Shown here: positions 9,465-18,532 of the stretch, in pieces
Layout of the letters: the number at the start of each line of letters is the position of its first letter
Position numbering within the stretch: position 1 is the stretch's first letter
NCBI GenBank assembly: GCA_963840785.1
Contig: CAWJAF010000001.1
Coordinates: 79,128-143,127, forward strand
DNA length: 64,000 bases
Source of the DNA: JALYOK01 sp963840785
GTDB lineage: Bacteria; Pseudomonadota; Gammaproteobacteria; Burkholderiales; JALYOK01
Direction of reading: 5' to 3'
Made by a program: the position numbers and the translations under genes
Notes under the pieces: generated by a model
What the model saw: the letters and a program-made list of their open reading frames with translations, nothing else
Told to the model about the DNA's origin: nothing
Database searches by the model: none

Positions 9465-11099
9465 ATGTTAAACCGGTTGACGCTGCGTCAATGCTTCCTG
9501 CTTGGATTTATTCTGATTTTTTTCAGTGTCGCCACCACGTCGCTGGCAATTCGCTATTTGGGCAAAACTGCGTTGCTCTACAAAATGGAACGTGCGCATA
9601 AAGTCAGCATGCTGGAGATTCGCGCCGCTCTGGATTCGGTCAAGAATGGTCGCGCTGAAGCCAACGCGCGAGACCTTATCACGACGTTACTAGTCAAAGC
9701 GAATGACATCTCGCTTGTCGGCCTAAAAGAGTTTTCCCCGATTGAAATATTCATTTTCCATCAAGTTGGTTTTAGCAAGCCGTTTGTATTGACCGAGCGC
9801 GATGTAGTGCTGAATAATTCAATGCAACAGGTGCTCAAACAAGAGGCGGGAACGCAATTGGATTCCACGCTGGTCGATAAACTTGAACCCTTCATGCGCG
9901 AGCAATTCCAAAACTCCAACCTGTTTGGGCCTGAGTTCGACCGCGTGCTCGCGATCACGAAATGGTCGGCCGTTGGGCTGATGGCTTTCAGTCAACTGCT
10001 GATGTTTGTCGCGTTAATCCTGTTGCGCCGGAGAATCTTGGTGCCATTGCAATCGGCAACCAGGTTGGCGGAGAAGATCGCAAATGGCGATCTAACGACT
10101 GACATTGTGATCCGCTCGAACGACGAAGTCGGCGTGTTTCAGCGCGCGCTAAAGAGCATGAACGAAAACCTCGCCAACATCGCGCAGCAAGTCAGAGCCA
10201 GCAGCGAAGGTATCGCCACGGCGGCGAATCAAGTGGTTGCCGGTAGCGGGCAACTCGCCGACCGCACCGAACACCAAGCTTCAACCCTTGAAGAAACCGC
10301 AGCAAGCATGGAAGAGCTCGCGGCGACCACGTCAAACAGCCTCGACCAAATGCGCCAAGCGAAAAAGGTCGCCACCGCCGCGGTTTCTGCCGCTCACGAA
10401 AGCGGCACAGCGGTAACGAGCGCGATCGAAATTATGAATCGCACGGATGCCAGTTCAAAACGCATCGCCGATATCGTCGGGTTGATCGACGGTATCGCGT
10501 TCCAGACCAACATCCTTGCACTCAATGCGGCAGTCGAGGCAGCACGCGCCGGTGAGCAAGGTCGCGGGTTCGCTGTCGTGGCGCAAGAGATTCGTCAGCT
10601 CGCGCATAAAAGCGCCGCAGCGGCGAAGGAGATTAAAGGTTTAATCGAAGGCTCGCTCACCGTCGCCGCGGAAAGCAACGCGTTAGTCGGCGATGCGGGA
10701 AAAAAGATGCGCACGACCGTTGACCGTATCCGGTTGCTAGCCGATTTGGTGAATCAAACCGAGTTAGCGTCAGCGGAACAATTCAACGGCATTCAACAAG
10801 TAAACCAAGCCATGACCCAATTAGAGGAAGTGACGCAGCACAACGCCGCGCTGGTCGAGCAGGCGACCGCCGCTGCCGAATCGCAGGAGCTGCAAGCACA
10901 ATATTTGGTGCAACTCGTTAGTCAATTTAAGTTGAAAAATATTACGGATGATCTCGCGCCGGAACGCGCTAGCCCGGCAAAGAAGATGCGCGTCAATACG
11001 CCCTCTCCAGCCAAATATGCGCCACGAGGCAGTATCCATGCGCCTCTCAGTAGTGCCAAACCTTCGCGCAAAGACGCCGAGGATTGGCAAGAATTTTAA
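9465..11099 (+). CDS. Methyl-accepting chemotaxis protein with adaptation pentapeptide
   Basis: A 544-residue inner-membrane chemoreceptor. Start ATG 9465 follows AGGGAG. It has a transmembrane helix at about residues 10-29, a periplasmic sensor of about 135 residues, a second helix at about 168-187, and a HAMP domain to about 240. A long coiled signalling domain carries the hairpin tip FQTNILALNAAVEAARAGEQ. The last five residues, DWQEF, fit the xWxxF tether used by CheR/CheB, so this receptor is probably methylation-competent by itself. The ligand cannot be read from the sequence. No che genes are in the window. It faces bioD tail to tail, and the two stop regions overlap by 4 bp. Confidence 0.93.
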   Translation: MLNRLTLRQCFLLGFILIFFSVATTSLAIRYLGKTALLYKMERAHKVSMLEIRAALDSVKNGRAEANARDLITTLLVKANDISLVGLKEFSPIEIFIFHQVGFSKPFVLTERDVVLNNSMQQVLKQEAGTQLDSTLVDKLEPFMREQFQNSNLFGPEFDRVLAITKWSAVGLMAFSQLLMFVALILLRRRILVPLQSATRLAEKIANGDLTTDIVIRSNDEVGVFQRALKSMNENLANIAQQVRASSEGIATAANQVVAGSGQLADRTEHQASTLEETAASMEELAATTSNSLDQMRQAKKVATAAVSAAHESGTAVTSAIEIMNRTDASSKRIADIVGLIDGIAFQTNILALNAAVEAARAGEQGRGFAVVAQEIRQLAHKSAAAAKEIKGLIEGSLTVAAESNALVGDAGKKMRTTVDRIRLLADLVNQTELASAEQFNGIQQVNQAMTQLEEVTQHNAALVEQATAAAESQELQAQYLVQLVSQFKLKNITDDLAPERASPAKKMRVNTPSPAKYAPRGSIHAPLSSAKPSRKDAEDWQEF

Positions 11100-11764
11100 G
11101 AAAGCAATTCGATATCGATTTCAACTTTGGAAGGATCGGCGTTTTTTTGAAATGCGATCACACCGAGCAACGGCGCGCGAATACGTTCTTCCAAGGCATC
11201 AACATTAGCGTCGAACTCAGCCATATGCGGATCGATTTGATTCGCCACCCAACCGGCAAGCGTCAAACCCCGCGCCCGTATTGCCTCTTGGGTCAGTAAC
11301 GCGTGATTCAAACAACCTAAGCGCATACCGACCACGAGGATTATCGGCAAATCCAAATCGGCGGCTAAGTCCGCCGTATCAACGCCTTCGCCCAGCGGCA
11401 CGATGAAGCCGCCGACGCCCTCGACCAACACAACATCGGCGAGCTCGGCAAGCTGATCGAAACGCTGGCGAATGACATCAAAGTCAATATCAACATCCTC
11501 GTTTGCCGCGGCAATGTGCGGCGCGATAGGTTCGGCGAAGAGATAGCAATTCAAATCTTCGCCGGCGAGTTTGACGCTGCTCGCTTCGCGTAAGGCTTCG
11601 ATATCGTCATTCTGCAATCCATCCGGCGTCATGTCACCGCCCGCCGCGACCGGCTTCATGCCGATTGCGGCAATGCCTTGCGCTTTCAGTGTATGCAGTA
11701 GTGCGCAGGTCACGAAGGTTTTGCCGACACCGGTGTCGGTGCCGGTAATGAAATAGTGGGGCAT
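11096..11764 (-). CDS. bioD: Dethiobiotin synthetase
   Basis: ATP-dependent ring closure of 7,8-diaminononanoate with CO2 to dethiobiotin, the penultimate step of biotin synthesis. The protein has 222 residues with P-loop G-T-D-T-G-V-G-K-T at 8-16, the substrate lysine segment MKPVAAG, and VEGVGGFIVPL near residue 115, all typical of BioD. It lies downstream of bioA on the same strand, separated by a 150-bp spacer filled by an inverted repeat. bioA and bioD form a pathway pair; bioF, bioB and bioC are not in this window. Confidence 0.95.
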   Translation of the reverse strand: MPHYFITGTDTGVGKTFVTCALLHTLKAQGIAAIGMKPVAAGGDMTPDGLQNDDIEALREASSVKLAGEDLNCYLFAEPIAPHIAAANEDVDIDFDVIRQRFDQLAELADVVLVEGVGGFIVPLGEGVDTADLAADLDLPIILVVGMRLGCLNHALLTQEAIRARGLTLAGWVANQIDPHMAEFDANVDALEERIRAPLLGVIAFQKNADPSKVEIDIELLS

Positions 11765-11795
11765 TCGTGAAATCCTAAATCAATAAATTAACGTG

Positions 11796-11898
11796 CCGGT
11801 CATTGCGAGGAGCGTTTTTTGCAACGAAGCAAACTCGATTTTTCAAGCCCTGAAATACGAGATTGCTTCGTTGCAAAAAACGCTCCTCGCAATGACGG
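11796..11898. repeat. Long inverted repeat, family A (bioA-bioD spacer)
   Basis: Two arms form a perfect 34-bp stem (11799-11832 with 11863-11896) around a 30-bp loop, with ends reading GTCATTGCGAGGAGCG. A related element lies at 21601-21695. The form is that of a small non-coding mobile or REP-like element. Its transcript would fold into a very stable hairpin between bioA and bioD. Confidence 0.9.
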
Positions 11899-11913
11899 TG
11901 AATAAGGTAAGAC

Positions 11914-13227
11914 TCAAGCAATCTCGTTCAGAATATCCAGCGTCCGTGCCGTCAAAAGCGCCGCTTGCTCGTCATTGATGATGTAAGGCGGCATAAAATA
12001 AACCGTATTTCCGATCGGCCGCAGCAAAATTTCTTTCGTCAGCCCCGCCAAGAAAAAATTGCGCGAGAATTGCGGGTCGGACGTTTCCACATCGAACGCC
12101 CAAATCATACCGCGATTGCGAAAATGTTTAACCTTCGGATGCGCGGCAATCGGCGCGGCGAGCGTGGACAATTTCTCTGCGCGCAAACGATTCGTTTCAA
12201 TCACATCATCCTGCTCAAAAATATTCAGCGTCGCCAGCGCCGCGCGGCACGCCAGCGCGTTGCCGGTGTAGGAATGGGAATGCAGAAAGCCACGCGTGAC
12301 ATCATCATCGTAAAACGCTTGGTAAATTTTATCGCGCGTCATCACCACGGAAAGCGGCAAATAACCGCCGCTCAATCCTTTCGACAAACACAAAAAATCC
12401 GGCGTGATGGACGCCTGCTCGCAGGCGAAGAACGTTCCCGTGCGCCCAAAGCCAACGGCGATTTCATCGGCGATTAAATGCACGTCAAAGCGATCACAAA
12501 TCTTTCGCGCGAGCCGCAGATATTCCGCGTCATACATCGCCATGCCCGTCGCGCATTGAATCAACGGCTCGACAATAAACGCCGCGATGCTTTCGTGATT
12601 CTGTTCCAAATAAATTTCCAACTCGCGCGCGCAGCGTTGCGCATAAGCGAATGCAGACTCGCCCGCTGACGCCAAGCGCGCGTCGGGCGAAGGCACGGTC
12701 GCGCTCAACCGAAGTAGCGGCCCATAAGCATCTTTGAACAACGCAACATCCGTCACCGACAGCGCACCCAAAGTTTCGCCGTGATAACTATTCGCTAGGC
12801 TGACAAACTGCCGCTTCTCCGGCTTGCCGACATTGCGCCAATAATGAAAACTCATCTTCAGCGCAATCTCAATCGCCGATGCTCCATCGGACGCGTAAAA
12901 ACAATGACCCAGTTGATCATTAGTTTTTTCGCTCAGCCGCTCGGAAAGTTCAATCACCGCCTCATGAGTAAAACCCGCGAGGATCACATGCTCCAACGTA
13001 TCAAGCTGATTTTTAATCGCAGCGTTAATGCGCGGATGCGCATGCCCAAACAAATTCACCCACCACGAACTCACCCCATCCAAATAACGCCGCCCATCGA
13101 AATCGTAAAGCCACGCACCCTCGCCACGCTGAATCGGAATCAACGGCAACTGCTCGTGCGCTTTCATTTGCGTGCACGGATGCCAGACGGCGTTTAGGCT
13201 ACGGCGTAAGTATTGCTCGTTTTGCAT
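11914..13227 (-). CDS. bioA: Adenosylmethionine-8-amino-7-oxononanoate aminotransferase
   Basis: PLP enzyme that makes 7,8-diaminononanoate from 8-amino-7-oxononanoate with SAM as amino donor. It has 437 residues, start ATG 13227. Near the N-terminus HPCTQM and GVSSWWVNLFGHAHP match BioA. The cofactor-binding Asp lies in LIADEIAVGFGRTG (about 251-264), and the Schiff-base lysine is K283 in LSKGLSGGYLP. The first gene of a bioA-bioD pair. The protein looks complete and ordinary. Confidence 0.96.
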   Translation of the reverse strand: MQNEQYLRRSLNAVWHPCTQMKAHEQLPLIPIQRGEGAWLYDFDGRRYLDGVSSWWVNLFGHAHPRINAAIKNQLDTLEHVILAGFTHEAVIELSERLSEKTNDQLGHCFYASDGASAIEIALKMSFHYWRNVGKPEKRQFVSLANSYHGETLGALSVTDVALFKDAYGPLLRLSATVPSPDARLASAGESAFAYAQRCARELEIYLEQNHESIAAFIVEPLIQCATGMAMYDAEYLRLARKICDRFDVHLIADEIAVGFGRTGTFFACEQASITPDFLCLSKGLSGGYLPLSVVMTRDKIYQAFYDDDVTRGFLHSHSYTGNALACRAALATLNIFEQDDVIETNRLRAEKLSTLAAPIAAHPKVKHFRNRGMIWAFDVETSDPQFSRNFFLAGLTKEILLRPIGNTVYFMPPYIINDEQAALLTARTLDILNEIA

Positions 13228-13783
13228 ATCGGGAAACGAAGATCGAATAGCGCCATTATCCGTTTCTTATTGCGAATAGGCGATAACTGAAGATCAAAAA
13301 TGGGGCATTGAGCCAGAAGGCAGAACTGGCGGGCGTTCGCACGCATGCATCGCCAGCATCAAAGTACGGTGCGGCTTCTGGCAAGCCTCTTATGTCATTC
13401 TGAGCGTAGTAAAGAATCTGCTTTTTCCCGGCCCAATCACAACAGCAGATTCTTCGCTATGCTCAGAATGACAATCTTTGCTCAGAACTTTCGATTATTG
13501 ACGAATCGCGCAGACGCTTCGAGCGACACTTGTCATAGCTTATGATACGGCGTCTAATCCGATTCAAGCGCAGCAATTTAGCGCGAATCGCCTCATGAAT
13601 TACGTGAATTTGAAATGCAACTCCGGATGCGAATGCAACTTGGGATATCCCCAAATAAAAAGGTGATTTAGGAAACTTGTTATTAATGAAAGTATTGGCA
13701 AAGCAAATAGATTTCGTATTAGAAACATTCGAGAAGCGTAAGGCGCCCTCGGTTATGGAGCCTACTGCGGGCGGGGTAGTCTG
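13228..13783. other. Gene-free stretch upstream of bioA
   Basis: About 550 bp with no supported gene. It holds the family B inverted repeat at 13393-13473 and should hold the bioA promoter near 13230-13300. A second AT-rich area near 13650-13720 may serve the small zinc-ribbon gene that follows. Nothing else is recognised. Confidence 0.4.
13393..13473. repeat. Inverted repeat, family B
   Basis: Two 30-bp arms, TGTCATTCTGAGC... at 13393-13422 and its near complement at 13444-13473, with three mismatches and a 21-bp centre. The same family occurs at 20875-20950. These elements translate to the recurrent peptide SERSEES when read through. Confidence 0.85.
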
Positions 13784-14110
13784 ATGAAAATTGAGTACGT
13801 TACTGATCCACCGCTACTTCCTGGTCTTCGGTGTGTACATTGCCGCGGGAAGGTTCGGGTCGTACGCACCGCGCTTGGGACCAAGTCAGAATTCGCTGTC
13901 GTAATCGCGGAGCCAGTTACTTGGGTTGTTCTTGCAGTCGCCGGCGCGCTCGGCTATCTTTGGTAGGTTGTCTGGGGCTTCACTTTCGCGGCCATCGTCA
14001 TCCTACCTACAGTGGCCGTGTATATGTACTACCGGAGTCTCGTTCGTGGATCGTTCTGGTGCGGAGTTTGTAAGGCCGAGTTTTCGTATGCACAGGTCGC
14101 GCGTCGTTGA
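13784..14110 (+). pseudogene. Small two-helix membrane zinc-ribbon protein split by an in-frame TAG
   Basis: From ATG 13784 the frame reads MKIEYVTDPPLLPGLRCVHC and on through a hydrophobic stretch to GYLW, where TAG occurs at 13964-13966. The same frame continues for 47 residues after the TAG as VVWGFTFAAIVILPTVAVYM, then RGSFWCGVCKAEFSYAQVAR and the natural stop TGA 14108-14110. Joined, this is a protein of about 108 residues with a CxxC knuckle, two membrane helices and a second CxxC knuckle, which would form one zinc ribbon on the cytoplasmic side of a hairpin. Both halves are clearly coding in style, so the amber codon is a recent point mutation, a sequence error or a readthrough site. 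I do not recognise a named family. Confidence 0.55.
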
Positions 14111-14328
14111 GCGCAGTAGATTGGGTTGAGGAACGGAACCCAACATCGCCCTATCGATAAGAACACGTTGGGCATCGTTTCTCAGCCCATACATTATCCA
14201 ACCTCTCTAAACATCAAACGTATAATGCGCAAGGGAACTATCGGTTGGCGTAAACTAACATCCTTGAACAAATTTACCCCTGGATTAGCAGCAGTTCCGG
14301 ATAACACACGACTTCGGAGAGCGTGAGG

Positions 14329-14547
14329 ATGAATGAAACTATTATCCATGTTAGCCCCGATATTCAAGGCGGTACGCCGGTATTCGCGGGGACGCGCGTG
14401 CCGGTAAAAAACTTGTTTGAATACCTAGAAGCGGGTGATTCAATCGAAGTCTTCCTCGAAGACTTTCCATCGGTATCACGCGACGTTGTGGTCGCTGCCC
14501 TTGAGCAAGCCCGTAAAGCGGTTGCGCCAGATGCGCATCCTGCTTGA
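14329..14547 (+). CDS. DUF433 antitoxin
   Basis: A 72-residue DUF433 protein (MNETIIHVSPDIQGGTPVFA, then GTRVPVKNLFEYL), the usual antitoxin partner of DUF5615 PIN-like toxins. The fold is a small helix-turn-helix-type domain, so it may repress its own promoter. I chose ATG 14329, with GGAG about 9 nt upstream; a GTG at 14323 is also possible. The 3' end overlaps the toxin start by 17 bp, a normal arrangement for coupled translation. Confidence 0.85.
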   Translation: MNETIIHVSPDIQGGTPVFAGTRVPVKNLFEYLEAGDSIEVFLEDFPSVSRDVVVAALEQARKAVAPDAHPA

Positions 14548-14887
14548 TGAGTCGCTGCCGCGTCGGCTGAAGGACGAACTGTCTGGCTACAATGTTTCCA
14601 CTGTTGTCGAGTGCGGTTGGTCGGGGGCAAAGAACGGTAGGCTGCTTGCACTGGCTGCAACTAACTTCGATGTTTTCCTCACCGCCGACCAGAATCTTCA
14701 ATTTCAGCAAAATCTTTCAGCTTTGCCGGTCGCGGTAATTGTTCTTGTTTCGTCAGATAGCCGCCTGAATTCTCTGCGCCCGCTGGTACCGGAAGTTCTT
14801 GCGACTCTAGGACGTATCCAGCCGCGAAGTCTCGTTCGCGTGGGAACCCAACCACCCGCGACCACGGAAGCAAAAGACGTCACGTAG
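14531..14887 (+). CDS. DUF5615 PIN-like toxin
   Basis: A 118-residue protein starting at ATG 14531 with MRILLDESLPRRLKDELSGY. The acidic residues expected of a PIN-like nuclease are visible as D6/E7, D47 in FDVFL and D53 in TADQN. It overlaps the DUF433 antitoxin by 17 bp. It is probably an RNase toxin of a type II pair, inferred from family. The next gene, the FAD subunit of the hydroxylase, starts at the very next base after its stop, so the catabolic operon may partly depend on readthrough from this pair. Confidence 0.82.
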   Translation: MRILLDESLPRRLKDELSGYNVSTVVECGWSGAKNGRLLALAATNFDVFLTADQNLQFQQNLSALPVAVIVLVSSDSRLNSLRPLVPEVLATLGRIQPRSLVRVGTQPPATTEAKDVT

Positions 14888-15727
14888 ATGGGCACCTATC
14901 TCAGGCCGCTCGATTTGGAGGAAACCCTTGCTGCGCTTGCAGCGACACCGCTGACGATTCTCGCCGGCGGGACGGATTTTTATCCTGCGCGTGTTGGGAA
15001 GCCGGTGTTGGAGAAGCTTGTCGACGTGACGCGTATCGCGGGTTTGCGCGGCGTGACGGAAACCGCAAACGCGTGGCGCATCGGCGCGACGACTACTTGG
15101 ACCGATTTGATTCGCGCGCACTTGCCGGAATATTTCCGCGTGCTGAAACTCGCCGCACGCGAAGTCGGCGGCATGCAAATTCAAAATGCCGGTACCCTAG
15201 CCGGAAATATTTGTAACGCTTCGCCCGCTGCCGATGGTGTGCCGGTGCTGATGGCGCTCGATGCGAAAGTTGAACTTCGTTCGGCGCAAGCGACACGGCA
15301 AGTTCCGCTCGGGGAGTTTATTCTCGGCAATCGAAAAACGTTGCGCCAGCCAGATGAATTGGTCACGGCAATCATTGTCCCTAAACGGGGTGCGAACACG
15401 CGATCGACGTTTTTGAAGTTGGGATCGCGAAAGTATTTGCTGATTTCCATCGTGATGGTCGCCGTGTGTATAGAAACCGATGTGGCTGGCGTGATCAATC
15501 ATGCCACCATCAGCGTCGGCGCGTGTTCGCCGGTTGCGCGGCGCTTGACCGATCTCGAAGCGAAATTGATTGGCAAGCGCTTAACTTCGGCGATTGCCGA
15601 GCAAATGAATGACGACGATCTTAAACCTCTCTCGCCCATCGCCGATATTCGTTCCTCGGCGGACTATCGCTTGGATGCCGCGCTCACTTTGGTGAAGCGA
15701 GCGTTAATGGAATTGGCGAATGAATAA
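14888..15727 (+). CDS. FAD subunit of a xanthine dehydrogenase-family hydroxylase (candidate nicotinate dehydrogenase)
   Basis: A 279-residue CoxM/XdhB-type FAD-binding subunit that passes electrons from the molybdenum subunit through Fe-S clusters to FAD. The first FAD loop is TILAGGTDFYP (about residues 23-33) and the second is NAGTLAGNICNASPAADGVP (about 99-118), both diagnostic. It starts directly after the toxin stop and overlaps the next gene. The substrate cannot be read from this subunit. The downstream 6-hydroxynicotinate reductase and enamidase point to nicotinate hydroxylation at C6. Confidence 0.9.
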   Translation: MGTYLRPLDLEETLAALAATPLTILAGGTDFYPARVGKPVLEKLVDVTRIAGLRGVTETANAWRIGATTTWTDLIRAHLPEYFRVLKLAAREVGGMQIQNAGTLAGNICNASPAADGVPVLMALDAKVELRSAQATRQVPLGEFILGNRKTLRQPDELVTAIIVPKRGANTRSTFLKLGSRKYLLISIVMVAVCIETDVAGVINHATISVGACSPVARRLTDLEAKLIGKRLTSAIAEQMNDDDLKPLSPIADIRSSADYRLDAALTLVKRALMELANE

Positions 15728-16323
15728 GCCTTACCAGCCGGAAATCGCGAACGCCCTCGATCAGACCGATTTCATTTCGCTTAAATGGGCATGAACAAAC
15801 GGTGATCGCCGAACCCGCTGCGCGGCTCGCTGACGTACTGCGCGACAAACTCGGATCAACCGGAACAAAAATTGGTTGTAACGCCGGCGACTGCGGCGCA
15901 TGCACGGTGCTACTCGATGGCGATCAGGTGTGCGCTTGCCTCACCCCGCTTGCGCAAGTCGAAGGACGCGCGGTGATGACGGTCGAAGGGTTGATGGAAA
16001 ATGGCATGATGTCGCGCCTGCAACAAGCCTTTCATCGCCACGGCGGCGCGCAATGCGGCATTTGCACGCCGGGCATGTTGATGGCTGCGACGGATTTATT
16101 GAGCAAAAAGCCACATCCGTCGGAACCCGAAGTTATGGATGCGCTCGGCGGTGTATTGTGCCGTTGCACCGGCTATCGAAAAATTATCGAAGCGATTTTG
16201 GACGTCGCCCATGGCCCAACATTGCCTTGTACGAGCATGGCGCCGAAAATGCCACTGGCTGGAGAGGCAGTAGGGACGCGGGTTTCCAAGGTGGATGGTA
16301 TTGCAGAAATTAACCGGTCGTGA
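15720..16323 (+). CDS. [2Fe-2S] domain of the hydroxylase, frameshifted; probably fused to the Mo subunit
   Basis: This part carries the two [2Fe-2S] clusters: GCNAGDCGACTVLLDG with a further cysteine in VCAC, and CGICTPGM ... CRCTGY. The likely start is ATG 15720, overlapping the FAD gene end, giving MNKPYQPEIANALDQTDFIS. A frame change at about 15784-15788 then leads into NGHEQTVIAEPAARLADVLR. The open frame alone begins at 15802. At the 3' end a second frame change near 16308 (GAAATTAACC) joins VSKVDGIA to KLTGREQFGAD of the next frame. One fused 2Fe-2S/Mo protein is therefore likely, now seen as two pieces. Both breaks lie in A runs and may be sequence errors. Confidence 0.85.
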
Positions 16324-18505
16324 GCAATTTGGCGCGGATAGTATTCCCGCCGAGGCGCTGTGGTTGCGCGTTGTGCGAACGAAACATGCGCGTGCAAATT
16401 TCAGGCTCGGCGATTTCGCGCCGCTGTACGAAAAGTACCCAGGCCTGGTCCGTGTGTTGACTGCGAAGGATGTGCCGAGCAACGGTTTCGGGATTTATCC
16501 GACGATCAAAGATCAGCCGGTGCTCGCCGATGGCGAAGTACGATTCCCAGGCGAAGCGATCATTGCGTTGGTCGGTGAACGCGCCACAATCGAGGCAATT
16601 CCTGATAGCGAAATTCCCATTACCTATCAAGCGCAACAACCTGTGCTGACGTTGGCGGATGCGATGGCGGCGCACGCTTCGCTTGTGCAAAAAGACAAGC
16701 CCGGAAATCTGTTGATCGAAGGCGGGGTACGTCGCGGTGATGTCGCTTCTGCGATAAAAGAATGCGCAACGATTGCCCAGGGTGAATTCAACACCAGTTT
16801 CGTCGAACACGCTTACATCGAACCAGAAGCGGGCTGGGCGCGGCGCGTCGGCGATCGCTTGGAAATTCACGTGACCACGCAAACGCCGTACATGGATCGC
16901 GACGAAATGGCTGTGGTGATGAAATTAAAACCCGAGCAAATTCGCATCGTGCCGACCGCCTGCGGCGGTGGCTTCGGCGGCAAGCTCGATATGTCGGTGC
17001 AGCCGTTGATCGGCCTTGCTGCGTGGTTGCTCAATCGTCCGGTGGCTTGTGTTTATCAGCGTCCGGAGAGCATGGCCTCGACGACCAAGCGTCATCCGGC
17101 CAACATAAAAGTTCGCTTCGGCGCCGATGCGCAAGGCAAGTTGCAGTTCGCCGAATCCGATTCGATTTTCAACACCGGCGCCTACGCGAGTTGGGGGCCG
17201 ACGGTGGCGAATCGCGTGCCGGTGCATGCGACCGGGCCGTACTTCGTGCGGAATGTGCGCACTAGTGGCAAAGCGATTTTCACGCACAATCCGCCTGCCG
17301 GCGCGTTCCGTGGATTCGGCGTGCCGCAAGCCGCGATCGCGCACGAAGCGATGATGGACGATCTCGCTGAAAAATTGCAAATCGATCGTTGGGAAATTCG
17401 CCGTCGTAACGCGATCAAGGTTGGCGACACGACCCACTGCGGGCAATTGCTGACGGCAAGTTGCGGCTTGCCCGCGTGCCTCGACGCGATCAAACCGCAA
17501 TGGGAGAAATTGAATGCAGAAGTCGCGGCGTTCAACTTAAATTCAAAAATAAACAAACGCGGCGTCGGCATCGGCTGCATGTGGTACGGCATCGGCAATA
17601 CGGCAATGTCGAATCCATCGACTATTCGCGTCGGCATCAGTAACACGGGGAAGCTCACGCTTTACAACGGCGCGGCAGACATCGGCCAGGGAACGAACAC
17701 CACGTTGATGCAAGTGTGTTCCGATGCGCTCGGCATCTCGATGGGGCAATTTGACTACGTGATGGGCGATACCGATCGCACGGCGGATGCGGGCAAGTCT
17801 TCGGCCTCGCGTCAGGCGTTTGTGTCGGGCAAGGCGGCGATGTTGGCCGGACAAAATTTGCGTGAAAAAATACGGAGTCTTGCCGGCGCGGCATCGACCG
17901 CAAAAATTTCCTTGCAAGGCGCAGCACTGAAAATAGTTGACGGTGCTTCCACAAAAACGATCGATCTATCGGCGCTGCCAAGCGATGCGAACGGCGACGT
18001 TTTGCTCGGCGAAGGTACGTTCGATCCACCGACCAAGCCGCTCGATCAAGACGGCCAAGGTGTGCCCTATGCCACCTACGGGTTCGCCGCGCAAATAGCT
18101 CTGGTCGAAGTGGATTCGGAACTTGGCACGACGAAAGTGTTGCAAATGGTCGCGGCCCACGACGTTGGAAAAGCCATCAACCCACAACAAGTCGAAGGCC
18201 AAATCCACGGCGGCATCGCTCAGGGCTTGGGGATGACCTTGATGGAAGAATATATTCCCGGTCTAACCGACAATTTGCACGATTATTTGATTCCTGCCAT
18301 CGGCGATGTGCCGCCGATCGAGGTGATTTTGATCGAAGATCCGGAACCGCTCGGCCCTTATGGCGCGAAGGGTGTTGGCGAACCGGCGTTGATTCCCACA
18401 CCGCCCGCGATCCTCGGCGCGATTCGTCATGCGACGGGAATACAAATGAAATTCGTGCCGGTAACGCCGCATCGATTGCGTGCGGCCATCAAGGAAAAAA
18501 TGTAG
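16295..18505 (+). CDS. Molybdopterin-binding subunit of the hydroxylase (candidate nicotinate dehydrogenase)
   Basis: A 736-residue catalytic domain of the xanthine dehydrogenase family. Visible signatures are ACGGGFGGKLDMSVQ near residue 227, PPAGAFRGFGVPQA near 335, GAADIGQGTNT near 462, and the C-terminal active-site glutamate in PYGAKGVGEPALIP near residue 695. The first real residues are probably KLTGREQF, continuous with the 2Fe-2S domain upstream. It would hydroxylate a heteroaromatic ring with water-derived oxygen; nicotinate to 6-hydroxynicotinate is inferred from the neighbouring pathway genes. hnr follows after 27 bp. Confidence 0.9.
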   Translation: MVLQKLTGREQFGADSIPAEALWLRVVRTKHARANFRLGDFAPLYEKYPGLVRVLTAKDVPSNGFGIYPTIKDQPVLADGEVRFPGEAIIALVGERATIEAIPDSEIPITYQAQQPVLTLADAMAAHASLVQKDKPGNLLIEGGVRRGDVASAIKECATIAQGEFNTSFVEHAYIEPEAGWARRVGDRLEIHVTTQTPYMDRDEMAVVMKLKPEQIRIVPTACGGGFGGKLDMSVQPLIGLAAWLLNRPVACVYQRPESMASTTKRHPANIKVRFGADAQGKLQFAESDSIFNTGAYASWGPTVANRVPVHATGPYFVRNVRTSGKAIFTHNPPAGAFRGFGVPQAAIAHEAMMDDLAEKLQIDRWEIRRRNAIKVGDTTHCGQLLTASCGLPACLDAIKPQWEKLNAEVAAFNLNSKINKRGVGIGCMWYGIGNTAMSNPSTIRVGISNTGKLTLYNGAADIGQGTNTTLMQVCSDALGISMGQFDYVMGDTDRTADAGKSSASRQAFVSGKAAMLAGQNLREKIRSLAGAASTAKISLQGAALKIVDGASTKTIDLSALPSDANGDVLLGEGTFDPPTKPLDQDGQGVPYATYGFAAQIALVEVDSELGTTKVLQMVAAHDVGKAINPQQVEGQIHGGIAQGLGMTLMEEYIPGLTDNLHDYLIPAIGDVPPIEVILIEDPEPLGPYGAKGVGEPALIPTPPAILGAIRHATGIQMKFVPVTPHRLRAAIKEKM

Positions 18506-18532
18506 GGTGCGTTTACGCACCTATTCCAGATC

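Noticed and set aside
11793..11978. Small open frames running through the family A repeat
   Set aside because: They are translations of a non-coding inverted repeat and the antisense of bioA.
13964..13966. TAG as a pyrrolysine codon
   Set aside because: No pylS/pylT or methylamine methyltransferase context, and the site lies in a membrane segment; mutation or sequence error is far more likely.
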